Below, in pieces: positions 1 through 6,267 of a DNA stretch of 8,725 nt (position 1 is the first letter of the stretch; each line of letters begins with the position of its first letter). The translations under genes and the position numbers were made by a program. Source of the DNA: Fusobacteriaceae bacterium UBA2433 (GTDB lineage Bacteria; Fusobacteriota; Fusobacteriia; Fusobacteriales; Fusobacteriaceae); contig DDQV01000008.1 in the NCBI GenBank assembly GCA_002342785.1, positions 1 to 8,725 on the forward strand, in the 5' to 3' direction. The notes below the pieces were generated by a model that worked only from the letters and a program-made list of their open reading frames with translations, made no database searches and was not told where the DNA came from.

Positions 1-510
1 ATGCAAAAATTAGTTGCAGATCCTAATAGAACTGGGGAAATCGTAGAATTTGATATGACTTTTGATGAAAGTAAATTTAAAGTTAAATTTATTGAAGAAT
101 TAAAAGAAGCTAAACAACTTGTAAAAATTGAAGACGCTCACGTTTTAATTTCAGGTGGTCGTGGTGTTGGTACTGTTGAAAACTTTAAAAACTTAGAAGT
201 TTTAGCTAAAAATATTGGCGCTACAGTTTCTGCTTCTCGTGCTATGGTAGATCTAGGAGTTATGGGTCACGATAGACAAGTAGGACAAACTGGAAAAACA
301 GTTAGACCAGATATCTATTTTGCTTTAGGAATTTCTGGAGCTATTCAGCATTTAGCTGGAATGGAAGAATCTGAATATATTATTGCTATAAATAAAGATA
401 AGGGAGCTAACATATTCAATACTGCAGATCTTGGTATTGTTGGAGATGTTAACAAAATTTTACCTCTTTTAAATAGTCAAATTAGTAAATTAACTGGTAA
501 AGAAGCATAA
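1..510 (+). CDS. etfA: Electron transfer flavoprotein alpha subunit, C-terminal part (5' truncated)
   Basis: EtfA carries the FAD of the ETF heterodimer, which moves electrons from acyl-CoA or other dehydrogenases. In anaerobes it often takes part in butyryl-CoA dehydrogenase electron bifurcation. The visible 169 residues are the FAD-binding C-terminal domain. They contain SGGRGVGTVENF (about residues 51-62), SASRAMVDLG (77-86), the FAD-contacting GQTGKTVRPDIYFALGISGA (95-114) and INKDKGANIF followed by ADLGIVGD (130-149). Full-length EtfA is roughly twice this size, so the N-terminal half lies left of the window and the ATG at base 1 is most likely an internal methionine. Codon use differs from the dha genes: CGT arginine codons appear (for example in GGRG and SASR), as expected of a highly expressed housekeeping gene. 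It ends 20 bases before a strong bidirectional terminator and is not part of the glycerol cluster. Confidence 0.95.
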   Translation: MQKLVADPNRTGEIVEFDMTFDESKFKVKFIEELKEAKQLVKIEDAHVLISGGRGVGTVENFKNLEVLAKNIGATVSASRAMVDLGVMGHDRQVGQTGKTVRPDIYFALGISGAIQHLAGMEESEYIIAINKDKGANIFNTADLGIVGDVNKILPLLNSQISKLTGKEA

Positions 511-530
511 TCAATAAAAAAAATAGAAAT

Positions 531-574
531 AAAAAAAAACCGTAAACAATTAGTTTTGTTTACGGTTTTTTTTT
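531..574. terminator. Bidirectional intrinsic terminator between etfA and dhaT
   Basis: A perfect 10-bp stem, CCGTAAACAA (540-549) pairing with TTGTTTACGG (556-565), has a 6-base loop. It is flanked by nine A on the left (531-539) and nine T on the right (566-574), so it reads as a stem plus U-tract on both strands. It lies 20 bases after the etfA stop and 5 bases after the dhaT stop on the minus strand, and so can serve both convergent genes. Confidence 0.93.
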
Positions 575-579
575 CTAAA

Positions 580-1737
580 TTACATTGCAGCTCTAAAAAT
601 ATTAGCTATATCTTTTTCATTTCCTTTTCTAGGATTACTAAAAGCATTTCCATCTTTAAGAGCATTGATAGACATAAGCTCTATATCTTCTTCTTTTATT
701 CCAATTTCTTTTAAGCTTGAAGGAATGCCTACGTCACTAGATAATCTAAACATTGCTTGGATAGCTTTTTCTGCAGCTTCTATAGTTGAAAGGTGGGAAG
801 TTTTTTCTCCCATAAATTCAGCAATATCAGCAAATTTTTCAAGGTTAGCAATCATATTATATTTACATACATGGGGAAGAAGCATTGCATTAGCCATTCC
901 ATGTGGCATGTCATAAAGACCTCCAAGTTGATGAGCCATTGCATGAACATATCCGAGATTTCCATTATTAAATGCCATTCCAGCTAAGATTGAAGCATAA
1001 GCCATATTTTCTCTTGCAACAATATTTTCACCATTAGCAACTGCTAATCTTAAATTTTTAGAAATAAGTTTAATAGATTGAATAGCGGCAGCATCAGTAA
1101 CTGGATTGGCATCTTTAGATACATATGCTTCAACTGCATGAGTAAGTGCATCCATACCAGTAGCAGCAGTAAGTCCAGCAGGTTTTCCTACCATTAAAAG
1201 AGGATCATTGATAGATACTTGTGGAAGATTTCTCCAACTTACTATAACAAATTTAACTTTTGTTTTTGTATTTGTAATTACAGCATGTCTAGTAATTTCT
1301 GAAGCAGTTCCTGCAGTTGTATTTACAGCAATAATTGGAGGTAGAGCATGAGTAAGTGTTTCGATTCCTGCATAATCTGAAATATCCCCTTCATGAGTAA
1401 GTGCAATTCCAATACCTTTACCACAGTCATGAGGTGATCCTCCACCAATAGTAATAATCATATCGCAGTTATTTTCTTTGTAAATTTTAACACCTTCATA
1501 AACATTTATATCTTTGGGATTAGGTTCTACTTTATTATAAATAGCATAATCTATTCCTTCAGCTTTAAGATATCCAATAGTTTTTTCAACAGCTCCATCT
1601 TTCAGTGAACTTAAAAATTTATCTGTAACGATTAAAGCTTTTGTTCCATTTAAAATTTTTACTCTTTCACCGATAACTTCAAGACATCCTGGTCCCATAA
1701 AATTTACACTTGGCATTAAATAATCATAGTATCTCAT
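580..1737 (-). CDS. dhaT: 1,3-propanediol dehydrogenase (iron-containing alcohol dehydrogenase)
   Basis: DhaT reduces 3-hydroxypropionaldehyde to 1,3-propanediol with NADH in the cytoplasm, the electron-sink step of glycerol fermentation. The 385-residue protein is a full-length group III (iron-dependent) alcohol dehydrogenase and resembles Klebsiella DhaT (about 387 residues) over its whole length, as I recall that sequence. Visible landmarks are the N-terminal YDYLMPSVNFMGPG, the dinucleotide-binding GGGSPHDCGKG (98-108), NTTAGTASE (139-147), and the four expected iron ligands D196, H200, H265 and H279, within MDALTHAVEAY, HAMAHQLGG and MPHG. The C-terminal DGNAFSNPRKGNE is typical of DhaT. 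The start ATG at 1735-1737 is preceded by GGGAG (minus strand, 1751-1747) at 9 bases. The gene is transcribed away from the regulator and separately from the dehydratase operon. A related butanol or lactaldehyde dehydrogenase is much less likely given the residue-level match and the context. Confidence 0.97.
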   Translation of the reverse strand: MRYYDYLMPSVNFMGPGCLEVIGERVKILNGTKALIVTDKFLSSLKDGAVEKTIGYLKAEGIDYAIYNKVEPNPKDINVYEGVKIYKENNCDMIITIGGGSPHDCGKGIGIALTHEGDISDYAGIETLTHALPPIIAVNTTAGTASEITRHAVITNTKTKVKFVIVSWRNLPQVSINDPLLMVGKPAGLTAATGMDALTHAVEAYVSKDANPVTDAAAIQSIKLISKNLRLAVANGENIVARENMAYASILAGMAFNNGNLGYVHAMAHQLGGLYDMPHGMANAMLLPHVCKYNMIANLEKFADIAEFMGEKTSHLSTIEAAEKAIQAMFRLSSDVGIPSSLKEIGIKEEDIELMSINALKDGNAFSNPRKGNEKDIANIFRAAM

Positions 1738-1795
1738 TGTATAACACTCCCTTTTAATTTTTTATTTTTGTTTTTTTATTCACAACTACAAGTAA

Positions 1796-1825
1796 AATAT
1801 AACAATAATATCTATATTTGGGCAA
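1796..1825 (-). promoter_or_regulatory. Predicted dhaT promoter (-35/-10)
   Basis: On the minus strand a -35-like TTGCCC (1825-1820) is followed by an 18-base spacer and a -10-like TATATT (1801-1796). Transcription would start near 1789, giving a leader of about 50 bases. The weak -35 and its overlap with the proximal operator repeat suggest an activator-dependent promoter. AT-rich sequence makes -10 matches common. The call rests mainly on the shared geometry with the other two glycerol promoters. Confidence 0.6.
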
Positions 1826-1850
1826 GGTAGAAAAATATCAAAAAAAGGTA
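1823..1850 (-). promoter_or_regulatory. Predicted AraC-type operator of dhaT (21-base direct repeat)
   Basis: The minus strand reads TACCTTT (1850-1844), 14 bases, then TACCTTG (1829-1823), a direct repeat with an exact 21-base period. The last three bases of the proximal copy are the first three of the predicted -35 box. Two half-sites two helical turns apart, overlapping the -35, is the classic arrangement for AraC-family activators. Binding by the neighbouring PocR-type regulator is inference. Confidence 0.65.
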
Positions 1851-1961
1851 AAAAAAACTTTTATAATTTTTTTCGAAACAAAGTGAATATAAAAAAAATT
1901 TTAAAATAAAATTAAATAAATCATTAATTTTATTGGGATTTAAAATATTAATCTTTAAAAA

Positions 1962-1989
1962 TACTTTTTATGAAGTAAATTTTACCTTT
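1962..1989 (+). promoter_or_regulatory. Predicted AraC-type operator of the regulator gene (21-base direct repeat)
   Basis: TACTTTT (1962-1968), 14 bases, then TACCTTT (1983-1989) gives the same heptamer family and the same 21-base period as upstream of dhaT and the dehydratase operon. The proximal copy again ends three bases into the predicted -35 box. This suggests that the regulator controls its own gene, probably positively given the class II-like position. Confidence 0.6.
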
Positions 1990-2015
1990 AAAAAAATTAA
2001 TAAAACTGTTAAAAT
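1987..2015 (+). promoter_or_regulatory. Predicted promoter of the PocR-type regulator gene
   Basis: A weak -35-like TTTAAA (1987-1992), a 17-base spacer and the -10-like TAAAAT (2010-2015) form the promoter. The -10 is preceded by TG one base upstream, making an extended -10 (TGTTAAAAT, 2007-2015). Transcription would begin near 2022, leaving a leader of about 28 bases with the ribosome binding site AAAGGGG at 2036-2042. Confidence 0.6.
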
Positions 2016-2049
2016 TAATAAGAAAATACTTTTATAAAGGGGAATATTC

Positions 2050-2943
2050 ATGCTACATAATTTTAAGGATGAGTTAGAAAAAATACAAAAAGAAATAGTA
2101 GATGTAACAAACTTAGCCATTGTAATTGTTGATTCAAAAGGTAATTATGTAACTTCAAAAGATAATTATTCAGATTTTTGTTCTATCTTTAGAAAAGATA
2201 AAATTTTATCCAAATTATGTGAAAAGTGTGACAAAAGAGCATTAAAAAAATCTAAAATAACTTCTGAACCCTATATCTATAAGTGTCATTCAGGACTTAT
2301 TGATATAGCTGTTCCACTTATATATTCTGGAGATTATATAGGATCTATTTTGATAGGTCAAGTATTATTAGATAAAGATTCTACATTTGAGATAGATAGT
2401 ATTATAGATAAAAATCTTGAAAAAGATCTAAGAAGTCTTGCTATGAGAGATGCTTATAGGAAACTTTCAAAATATAATTATAGCAAAATAAATAGTATTG
2501 CAAATCTAGTTTATTATTCAGGAATTTATATAGTTAAAAATATTAAAGATAAAAAATGGCATAGTCATAGTATGAAAAATAATCTCAGAAATATTGAGTT
2601 ATCAGAATCACCAATAGGTTTAGCAATTACTTTTATAAAAAATAATCTAGATAAAAATATAAAATTAGAAGAAGTTGCTTTTCTTTGCAGTATGAGTGTA
2701 TCTCACTTTAGTAAAATTTTTAAAAGTGAAGTTGGAAAAACTTTTAAGGATTATTTAAATGCTAAAAGAATTGAAAAAGCAAAATATCTTTTGAGAGAAA
2801 GTAATAATCCAGTAAGTACCATAGCATATTCTTTAGGATTTGAAGATACAAGTTATTTTACAAAAATATTTAAAAAATATGTAACTATAACTCCTTCAAA
2901 GTATAAAGAATTATTTAAAAAAAATAATATAATAACCTATTAA
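2050..2943 (+). CDS. PocR-type AraC-family transcriptional regulator of glycerol/diol metabolism
   Basis: This is a 297-residue DNA-binding regulator. Residues about 5-165 form a PocR sensory domain, seen from the spaced motif FC (C44), CEKCD (C57, C60), YIYKCHSGLIDIAVPLIYSG (75-94) and IGSILIGQVL. Residues about 188-290 are a two-helix-turn-helix AraC domain: the first HTH is near LEEVAFLCSMSVSHFSKIFK, the second near VSTIAYSLGFEDTSYFTKIF, ending in the usual TPSKYKE. PocR itself activates propanediol and cobalamin genes in Salmonella in response to 1,2-propanediol. Here the neighbours are glycerol genes, so glycerol or a closely related small polyol is the likely signal (inference). The start ATG has AAAGGGG at 2036-2042, 7 bases upstream. 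The gene lies alone between dhaT (divergent) and the dehydratase operon (same strand) with its own terminator. It differs from Klebsiella DhaR, a sigma-54-type activator. Confidence 0.9.
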   Translation: MLHNFKDELEKIQKEIVDVTNLAIVIVDSKGNYVTSKDNYSDFCSIFRKDKILSKLCEKCDKRALKKSKITSEPYIYKCHSGLIDIAVPLIYSGDYIGSILIGQVLLDKDSTFEIDSIIDKNLEKDLRSLAMRDAYRKLSKYNYSKINSIANLVYYSGIYIVKNIKDKKWHSHSMKNNLRNIELSESPIGLAITFIKNNLDKNIKLEEVAFLCSMSVSHFSKIFKSEVGKTFKDYLNAKRIEKAKYLLRESNNPVSTIAYSLGFEDTSYFTKIFKKYVTITPSKYKELFKKNNIITY

Positions 2944-2987
2944 AAAAAAGGAGAAAGATTGTTTAAACAGTTTTTTCTCCTTTTTTT
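2942..2987 (+). terminator. Intrinsic terminator after the regulator gene
   Basis: GGAGAAA (2950-2956) pairs with TTTCTCC (2974-2980), followed by seven T (2981-2987) and preceded by an A-run (2942-2949) that can extend the stem. The interior holds the palindrome TGTTTAAACA (2960-2969), which may form an upper stem. It begins right at the regulator's stop codon and insulates the downstream operon promoter. Confidence 0.88.
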
Positions 2988-3052
2988 ATTGGGATAATAT
3001 ATATTATAATTTTTCTTATTTTGATCTTTTTTTCACTCTAATAATAAAAAAA

Positions 3053-3080
3053 TACTTTTTTTTAATAAGATATAACCTTT
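3053..3080 (+). promoter_or_regulatory. Predicted AraC-type operator of the glycerol dehydratase operon (21-base direct repeat)
   Basis: TACTTTT (3053-3059), 14 bases, then AACCTTT (3074-3080) gives the same 21-base period as at the other two glycerol promoters. The distal half-site shares the 11-mer AAAATACTTTT (3049-3059) exactly with the distal site before the regulator gene (1958-1968). The proximal copy ends three bases into the predicted -35. Binding by the PocR-type protein is inferred. Confidence 0.62.
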
Positions 3081-3106
3081 TAATAACTTAGGTAAATTGG
3101 TATTGT
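3078..3106 (+). promoter_or_regulatory. Predicted promoter of the glycerol dehydratase operon
   Basis: A poor -35 (TTTTAA, 3078-3083) and a moderate -10 (TATTGT, 3101-3106) are separated by 17 bases. The hexamers alone would not be convincing. They are placed by the operator geometry shared with the dhaT and regulator promoters, and poor hexamers fit an activator-dependent promoter. The implied start near 3113 gives a leader of about 32 bases, too short to hold a cobalamin riboswitch. Confidence 0.5.
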
Positions 3107-3144
3107 TTATGCATAAGAAAACAAAATATATCGGAGGGATTAAG

Positions 3145-3564
3145 ATGATTGAAACTATACAAGTGAAACAAATAACTTTAAAGACAGCAAAAATTATGAT
3201 TGAAAGAGCTATTATAAAGGCAAAAGAAACTGAGGTACCAGTGGTAGTTTCGATAGTAGATAGAGGGGGGAACCTTTTGGCAATGGAAAGAATGGATGAT
3301 GCATTTGTTACTAGTATAGATATTGCAAATAACAAAGCATATACTTCATGGGCACTTAGATGTGGAACAGACGAGATGAGTAAAGTAATACAACCAGGAG
3401 AAAGTCTTTATGGGTTAAATTTGACAAATAATGCAAGAATTGTTTGTTTTGGTGGAGGTTTTCCAATTATTGTAGATGGTCAAGTAATCGGAGCTATCGG
3501 TGTAAGTGGTGGTTCAGTAGAGGAAGATATGGCTATTGCTAAAGCAGGTTTAGAAATTTTATAG
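3145..3564 (+). CDS. GlcG/HbpS/OrfY-like small protein (DUF336 family), first gene of the dehydratase operon
   Basis: This 139-residue cytoplasmic protein of the GlcG/HbpS fold is the same family as the C-terminal domain of PduO and, as I recall, OrfY of the Klebsiella dha cluster. Family marks are VPVVVSIVDRGGNLLAMERM (31-50), ANNKAYTSWA (61-70), CFGGGFPI (101-108) and IGAIGVSGGSVEED (115-128). Its role in glycerol metabolism is not established. Members bind haem or help with cofactor handling, and context suggests support of the B12 enzyme. The protein has no histidine at all and only two cysteines (C73, C101), so the bis-histidine haem ligation described for PduO is impossible here. The start is chosen at ATG 3145 because GGAGGG (3133-3138) sits 6 bases upstream. 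An upstream in-frame TTG (3097) would add 16 residues, lacks a ribosome binding site and overlaps the predicted promoter. The next gene starts 17 bases downstream. Confidence 0.85.
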   Translation: MIETIQVKQITLKTAKIMIERAIIKAKETEVPVVVSIVDRGGNLLAMERMDDAFVTSIDIANNKAYTSWALRCGTDEMSKVIQPGESLYGLNLTNNARIVCFGGGFPIIVDGQVIGAIGVSGGSVEEDMAIAKAGLEIL

Positions 3565-3581
3565 TTTGAGGTGGTAAAAAA

Positions 3582-5246
3582 ATGAGATCAAAAAGATTTG
3601 AAGCATTAGAGAAACGTCCAGTAAATAAAGATGGATTTATAGGAGAATGGGTAGACGAAGGATTAGTGGCAATGGAAAGTATCAACGATCCAAAATCAAG
3701 TTTGAAGATTGAAGATGGAAAGATTGTAGAACTTGATGGTAAAAAAAGAGAAAAGTTTGATATGATTGATAGATTTATAGCTGATTATGCAATTAATCTT
3801 GAGAATGCAGAGGAAGCAATGAAATTTTCATCCCTTGAAATTGCAAGAAAAATTGTGGATATCCATGTTTCTAGAGATGAAGTTTTAGATATAACAACAG
3901 GAATAACTCCAGCTAAGATGACTGAAGTAGTAGCACATATGAATGTTGTTGAGATGATGATGGCTGTTCAAAAAATGAGAGCAAGAAAAACTCCTTCTAA
4001 TCAATGTCATGTTACTAATTTAAGAGACAATCCAGTGTTAATAGCAGCAGATGCTGCTGAAGCAGCAATTAGAGGATTCGATGAACAAGAAACAACTATT
4101 GGTATAGTAAGATATGCTCCATTTAATGCTATCTCTATATTTGTAGGAGCTCAAGTAGGTAGAGGTGGAATATTAACTCAATGTTCTGTAGAGGAAGCTA
4201 CCGAATTAGAGTTGGGAATGAAAGGATTTACAAGTTATGCTGAGACTGTTTCAGTATATGGAACTGAACAAGTATTTACCGATGGAGATGATACTCCTTG
4301 GTCAAAAGCATTTTTAGCTTCAGCTTATGCATCTAGAGGATTAAAAATGAGATTCACTTCTGGAACAGGATCGGAAGCTTTGATGGGTAATGCAGAGGGA
4401 AAATCAATGTTATATCTTGAAACTAGATGTATATATATAACTAGAGGTTCTGGAGTTCAGGGACTTCAAAATGGATCCGTAAGTTGTATCGGAATGCCTG
4501 GATCACTTCCTGGTGGAATCAGAGCAGTCCTTGCTGAAAATCTTATTGCAATGTTAATGGATCTTGAATGTGCATCTGCAAATGATCAAACATTCTCTCA
4601 CTCTGATATTAGAAGAACTGCAAGAACTTTATTACAAATGTTACCTGGAACAGACTTTATATTCTCTGGGTATAGTGCAGTTCCTAACTGTGATAATATG
4701 TTTGCAGGTTCAAACTTTGATGCTGAAGATTTTGATGATTATAATATCCTTCAAAGAGATCTTAAGGTAGATGGAGGATTGAGACCTATATCTGAATCTG
4801 AAGCAATAAAAGTAAGGAATAAAGCTGCTAGAGTAATTCAAGGATTATTTAAAGAATTAGGATTACCTGAAATAACAGATGAAGAAGTAGAGGCTGCAAC
4901 ATATGCTCACGAAAGTAAAGATATGCCAGAAAGAGATGTAGTAGAAGATTTAAAAGCAGCAGAAGAACTAATAAAAGGAGATATAACAGGAATTGATCTT
5001 GTAAAAGGTCTCAGTAAAAGTGGATTTGACGATGTAGCAAAAAGTGTTTTAGGAATGCTTAAGCAAAGAATTTCAGGTGACTATTTACAAACTTCAGCTA
5101 TTTTAAATAAAGATTTTAAAATAGTTAGTGCTATTAATGATAAAAATGATTATATGGGCCCTGGAAGTGGATATAGATTAAGTGATGAAAGATGGGAAGA
5201 GATTAAAAATATCCCAAATGCTATAAACCCAGAGAGTATAGACTAG
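3582..5246 (+). CDS. dhaB1: Glycerol dehydratase large (alpha) subunit, adenosylcobalamin-dependent
   Basis: This is the catalytic subunit that dehydrates glycerol to 3-hydroxypropionaldehyde (and 1,2-diols to aldehydes) by a radical mechanism. Its 554 residues are full length, and the catalytic positions fall at canonical diol/glycerol dehydratase numbering: H143 (QCHVTN), E170 (DEQE), E221 (YAETVSVYG), Q296 (VQGLQNG), S301, D335 and Q336 (ASANDQTFSH) and S362 (FIFSGYS). Features favouring glycerol over propanediol dehydratase are QCHVTN (PduC has QAHVTN), DFIFSGYS (PduC DFISSGYS) and AGSNFDAEDFDDYNILQRDL, judged from remembered family sequences. One oddity is PNCDNMFAGSN at 368-378, where relatives have PNYDNMF (C370 replaces Tyr). 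The ribosome binding site GAGGTGG (3568-3574) lies 7 bases before ATG. The stop TAG (5244-5246) is embedded in the next gene's ribosome binding site. The glycine-radical, B12-independent glycerol dehydratase is excluded. Confidence 0.97.
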   Translation: MRSKRFEALEKRPVNKDGFIGEWVDEGLVAMESINDPKSSLKIEDGKIVELDGKKREKFDMIDRFIADYAINLENAEEAMKFSSLEIARKIVDIHVSRDEVLDITTGITPAKMTEVVAHMNVVEMMMAVQKMRARKTPSNQCHVTNLRDNPVLIAADAAEAAIRGFDEQETTIGIVRYAPFNAISIFVGAQVGRGGILTQCSVEEATELELGMKGFTSYAETVSVYGTEQVFTDGDDTPWSKAFLASAYASRGLKMRFTSGTGSEALMGNAEGKSMLYLETRCIYITRGSGVQGLQNGSVSCIGMPGSLPGGIRAVLAENLIAMLMDLECASANDQTFSHSDIRRTARTLLQMLPGTDFIFSGYSAVPNCDNMFAGSNFDAEDFDDYNILQRDLKVDGGLRPISESEAIKVRNKAARVIQGLFKELGLPEITDEEVEAATYAHESKDMPERDVVEDLKAAEELIKGDITGIDLVKGLSKSGFDDVAKSVLGMLKQRISGDYLQTSAILNKDFKIVSAINDKNDYMGPGSGYRLSDERWEEIKNIPNAINPESID

Positions 5247-5260
5247 GAGAGTTGATTATT

Positions 5261-5824
5261 ATGGAAAATAAATTTATCCCAATTGTAACAATTGAGGAGA
5301 TTGGAAAAGCAAAGATAGGAACTAAAAGAGAGGAAGTAGTAATAGGATTAGCTCCAGCATTTAAAAAAAATCAATATAAAACTATTGTAGATATTTCTCA
5401 TGATATAGTTCTCAGTGAATTGATTGCAGGAATAGAAGAGGAAGGTTTAGTTGCAAGAATAGTTAGAATTACAAGAACTTCGGATGTTTGTTTTATTGCA
5501 AATGATGCAGCAAAATTAAGTGGATCTGGAATTGGAATTGGAATTCAGTCTAAGGGAACAACAGTAATTCATCAAAAAGATTTATTACCTTTAAATAATT
5601 TGGAATTATTTCCTCAAGCGCCTCTATTGACTCCTGAAATATTTAGGTTGATAGGTAAGAATGCAGCAAGATATGCTAAAGGAGATTCTCCAAATCCTGT
5701 TCCAGTAGCAAGTGATCAAATGGCAAGACCAAAATATCAAGCAAAGGCAGCACTTTTACATATAAAAGAAACAAAACATGTAGTAGAAGATGGTGAACCT
5801 TTAGAAATAAATTATAAATTTTAA
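5261..5824 (+). CDS. dhaB2: Glycerol dehydratase medium (beta) subunit
   Basis: This 187-residue subunit contributes, with the alpha subunit, to the adenosylcobalamin site. Conserved blocks are EEVVIGLAPAF (24-34), ELIAGIEEEGLVARIVRI (53-70), RTSDVCFIANDAAKLSGSGI (72-91), IGIQSKGTTVIHQKDLLPL (93-111), SQAPLL-type FPQAPLLT (117-124), GKNAARYAKGDSPNPVP (132-148) and the C-terminal LLHIKETKHVV (165-175). Length matches clostridial and Klebsiella DhaC (about 180-195), and the N-terminal extension that targets PduD to microcompartments is absent. The start is taken at ATG 5261, with AGGAGA at 5245-5250 ten bases upstream. An in-frame TTG at 5252 sits one base after that ribosome binding site and is implausible. 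It follows the large subunit by 14 bases. Confidence 0.95.
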   Translation: MENKFIPIVTIEEIGKAKIGTKREEVVIGLAPAFKKNQYKTIVDISHDIVLSELIAGIEEEGLVARIVRITRTSDVCFIANDAAKLSGSGIGIGIQSKGTTVIHQKDLLPLNNLELFPQAPLLTPEIFRLIGKNAARYAKGDSPNPVPVASDQMARPKYQAKAALLHIKETKHVVEDGEPLEINYKF

Positions 5825-5841
5825 TTAAAGGAGCTAAAAAA

Positions 5842-6267
5842 ATGGATATTAAAAATATAAATATTAACTCTGACTATCCCCTTGGAGAAAAGAGAAAAAA
5901 ATGGTTGAAAACATCTACAGGAAAAACTTTAGATGAGATAACCCTTGAAAAAGTATTGAGTGGAGATATAAAACCTGAAGATATTAGAATTTCTCCAGAA
6001 ACTCTTAGACTTCAAGGAGAGATAGCAAAAAAAGGAAATAGACCAACTGTTACAAAAAACTTTGAAAGAGCCAGTGAGCTTGTTGCTATTCCAGATGAAA
6101 GAATATTGGAAATTTATAATGCAATGAGACCCTTTAGATCTTCGAGAGAAGATTTATTAAAGATAGCTGATGAATTAGAAAATAAATATTCTGCAACTGT
6201 AAATGCAAATTTTATAAGGGAAGCTGCTGAAGTATATAAAGAAAGAAAAAAATTAAGAAAAGACTAG
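5842..6267 (+). CDS. dhaB3: Glycerol dehydratase small (gamma) subunit
   Basis: This 141-residue structural subunit completes the (alpha-beta-gamma)2 glycerol dehydratase, and the length equals that of Klebsiella DhaE as I recall it. Diagnostic segments are DYPL (11-14), TGKTLDEITLEKVLSGDIKP (26-45), RISPETLRLQGEIA (49-62), ERASELVAIPDERILEIYNA (75-94), MRPFRSSREDLLKIADELE (95-113) and NANFIREAAEVYKERKKLRK (121-140). The ribosome binding site AAAGGAG (5827-5833) lies 8 bases before ATG, and the gap from the medium subunit is 17 bases. The stop TAG (6265-6267) overlaps the AGGAAGG ribosome binding site of the reactivase gene, so translation of the two is probably coupled. Confidence 0.95.
   Translation: MDIKNININSDYPLGEKRKKWLKTSTGKTLDEITLEKVLSGDIKPEDIRISPETLRLQGEIAKKGNRPTVTKNFERASELVAIPDERILEIYNAMRPFRSSREDLLKIADELENKYSATVNANFIREAAEVYKERKKLRKD

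Larger units (their letters stand above)
1738..2049. other. Divergent intergenic region between dhaT and the regulator gene
   Basis: This 312-base, almost pure A/T stretch carries both divergent promoters and their operators (separate entries), plus the dhaT ribosome binding site at 1747-1751 and the regulator's at 2036-2042. Between about 1857 and 1957 I see only A/T tracts (possible UP-element or bent DNA), an 8-base palindrome TTTCGAAA at 1871-1878, and a TTTTATTGGGAT element at 1928-1939 that recurs before the dehydratase operon. No small ORF with a convincing start and no RNA gene was recognised. Confidence 0.8.

Noticed and set aside
665..987. Plus-strand ORFs inside dhaT and other reading frames opposite or within the dha genes
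   Set aside because: They lie on or within conserved enzyme genes, lack ribosome binding sites and family motifs, and are explained as shadows of the real coding frames.
1871..1878. TTTCGAAA palindrome as an operator
   Set aside because: An 8-base palindrome in A/T-rich DNA is easily found by chance, no second copy is seen, and it is not placed consistently relative to either promoter.
1901..1917. 17-base match between the dhaT/regulator gap and 8488-8504
   Set aside because: It consists only of A and T in simple runs. In sequence this A/T-rich such matches are expected, and no flanking similarity exists.
3081..3144. Cobalamin riboswitch in front of the B12-dependent operon
   Set aside because: No B12-box-like sequence is visible, and the predicted leader is only about 32 bases, far too short for the element. 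Regulation by the PocR-type protein explains the context better.
3097..3144. Upstream TTG start for the HbpS-like gene (16 extra residues)
   Set aside because: It has no ribosome binding site and overlaps the predicted -10 region, while ATG 3145 has GGAGGG at ideal spacing and begins at the family's usual N-terminus.
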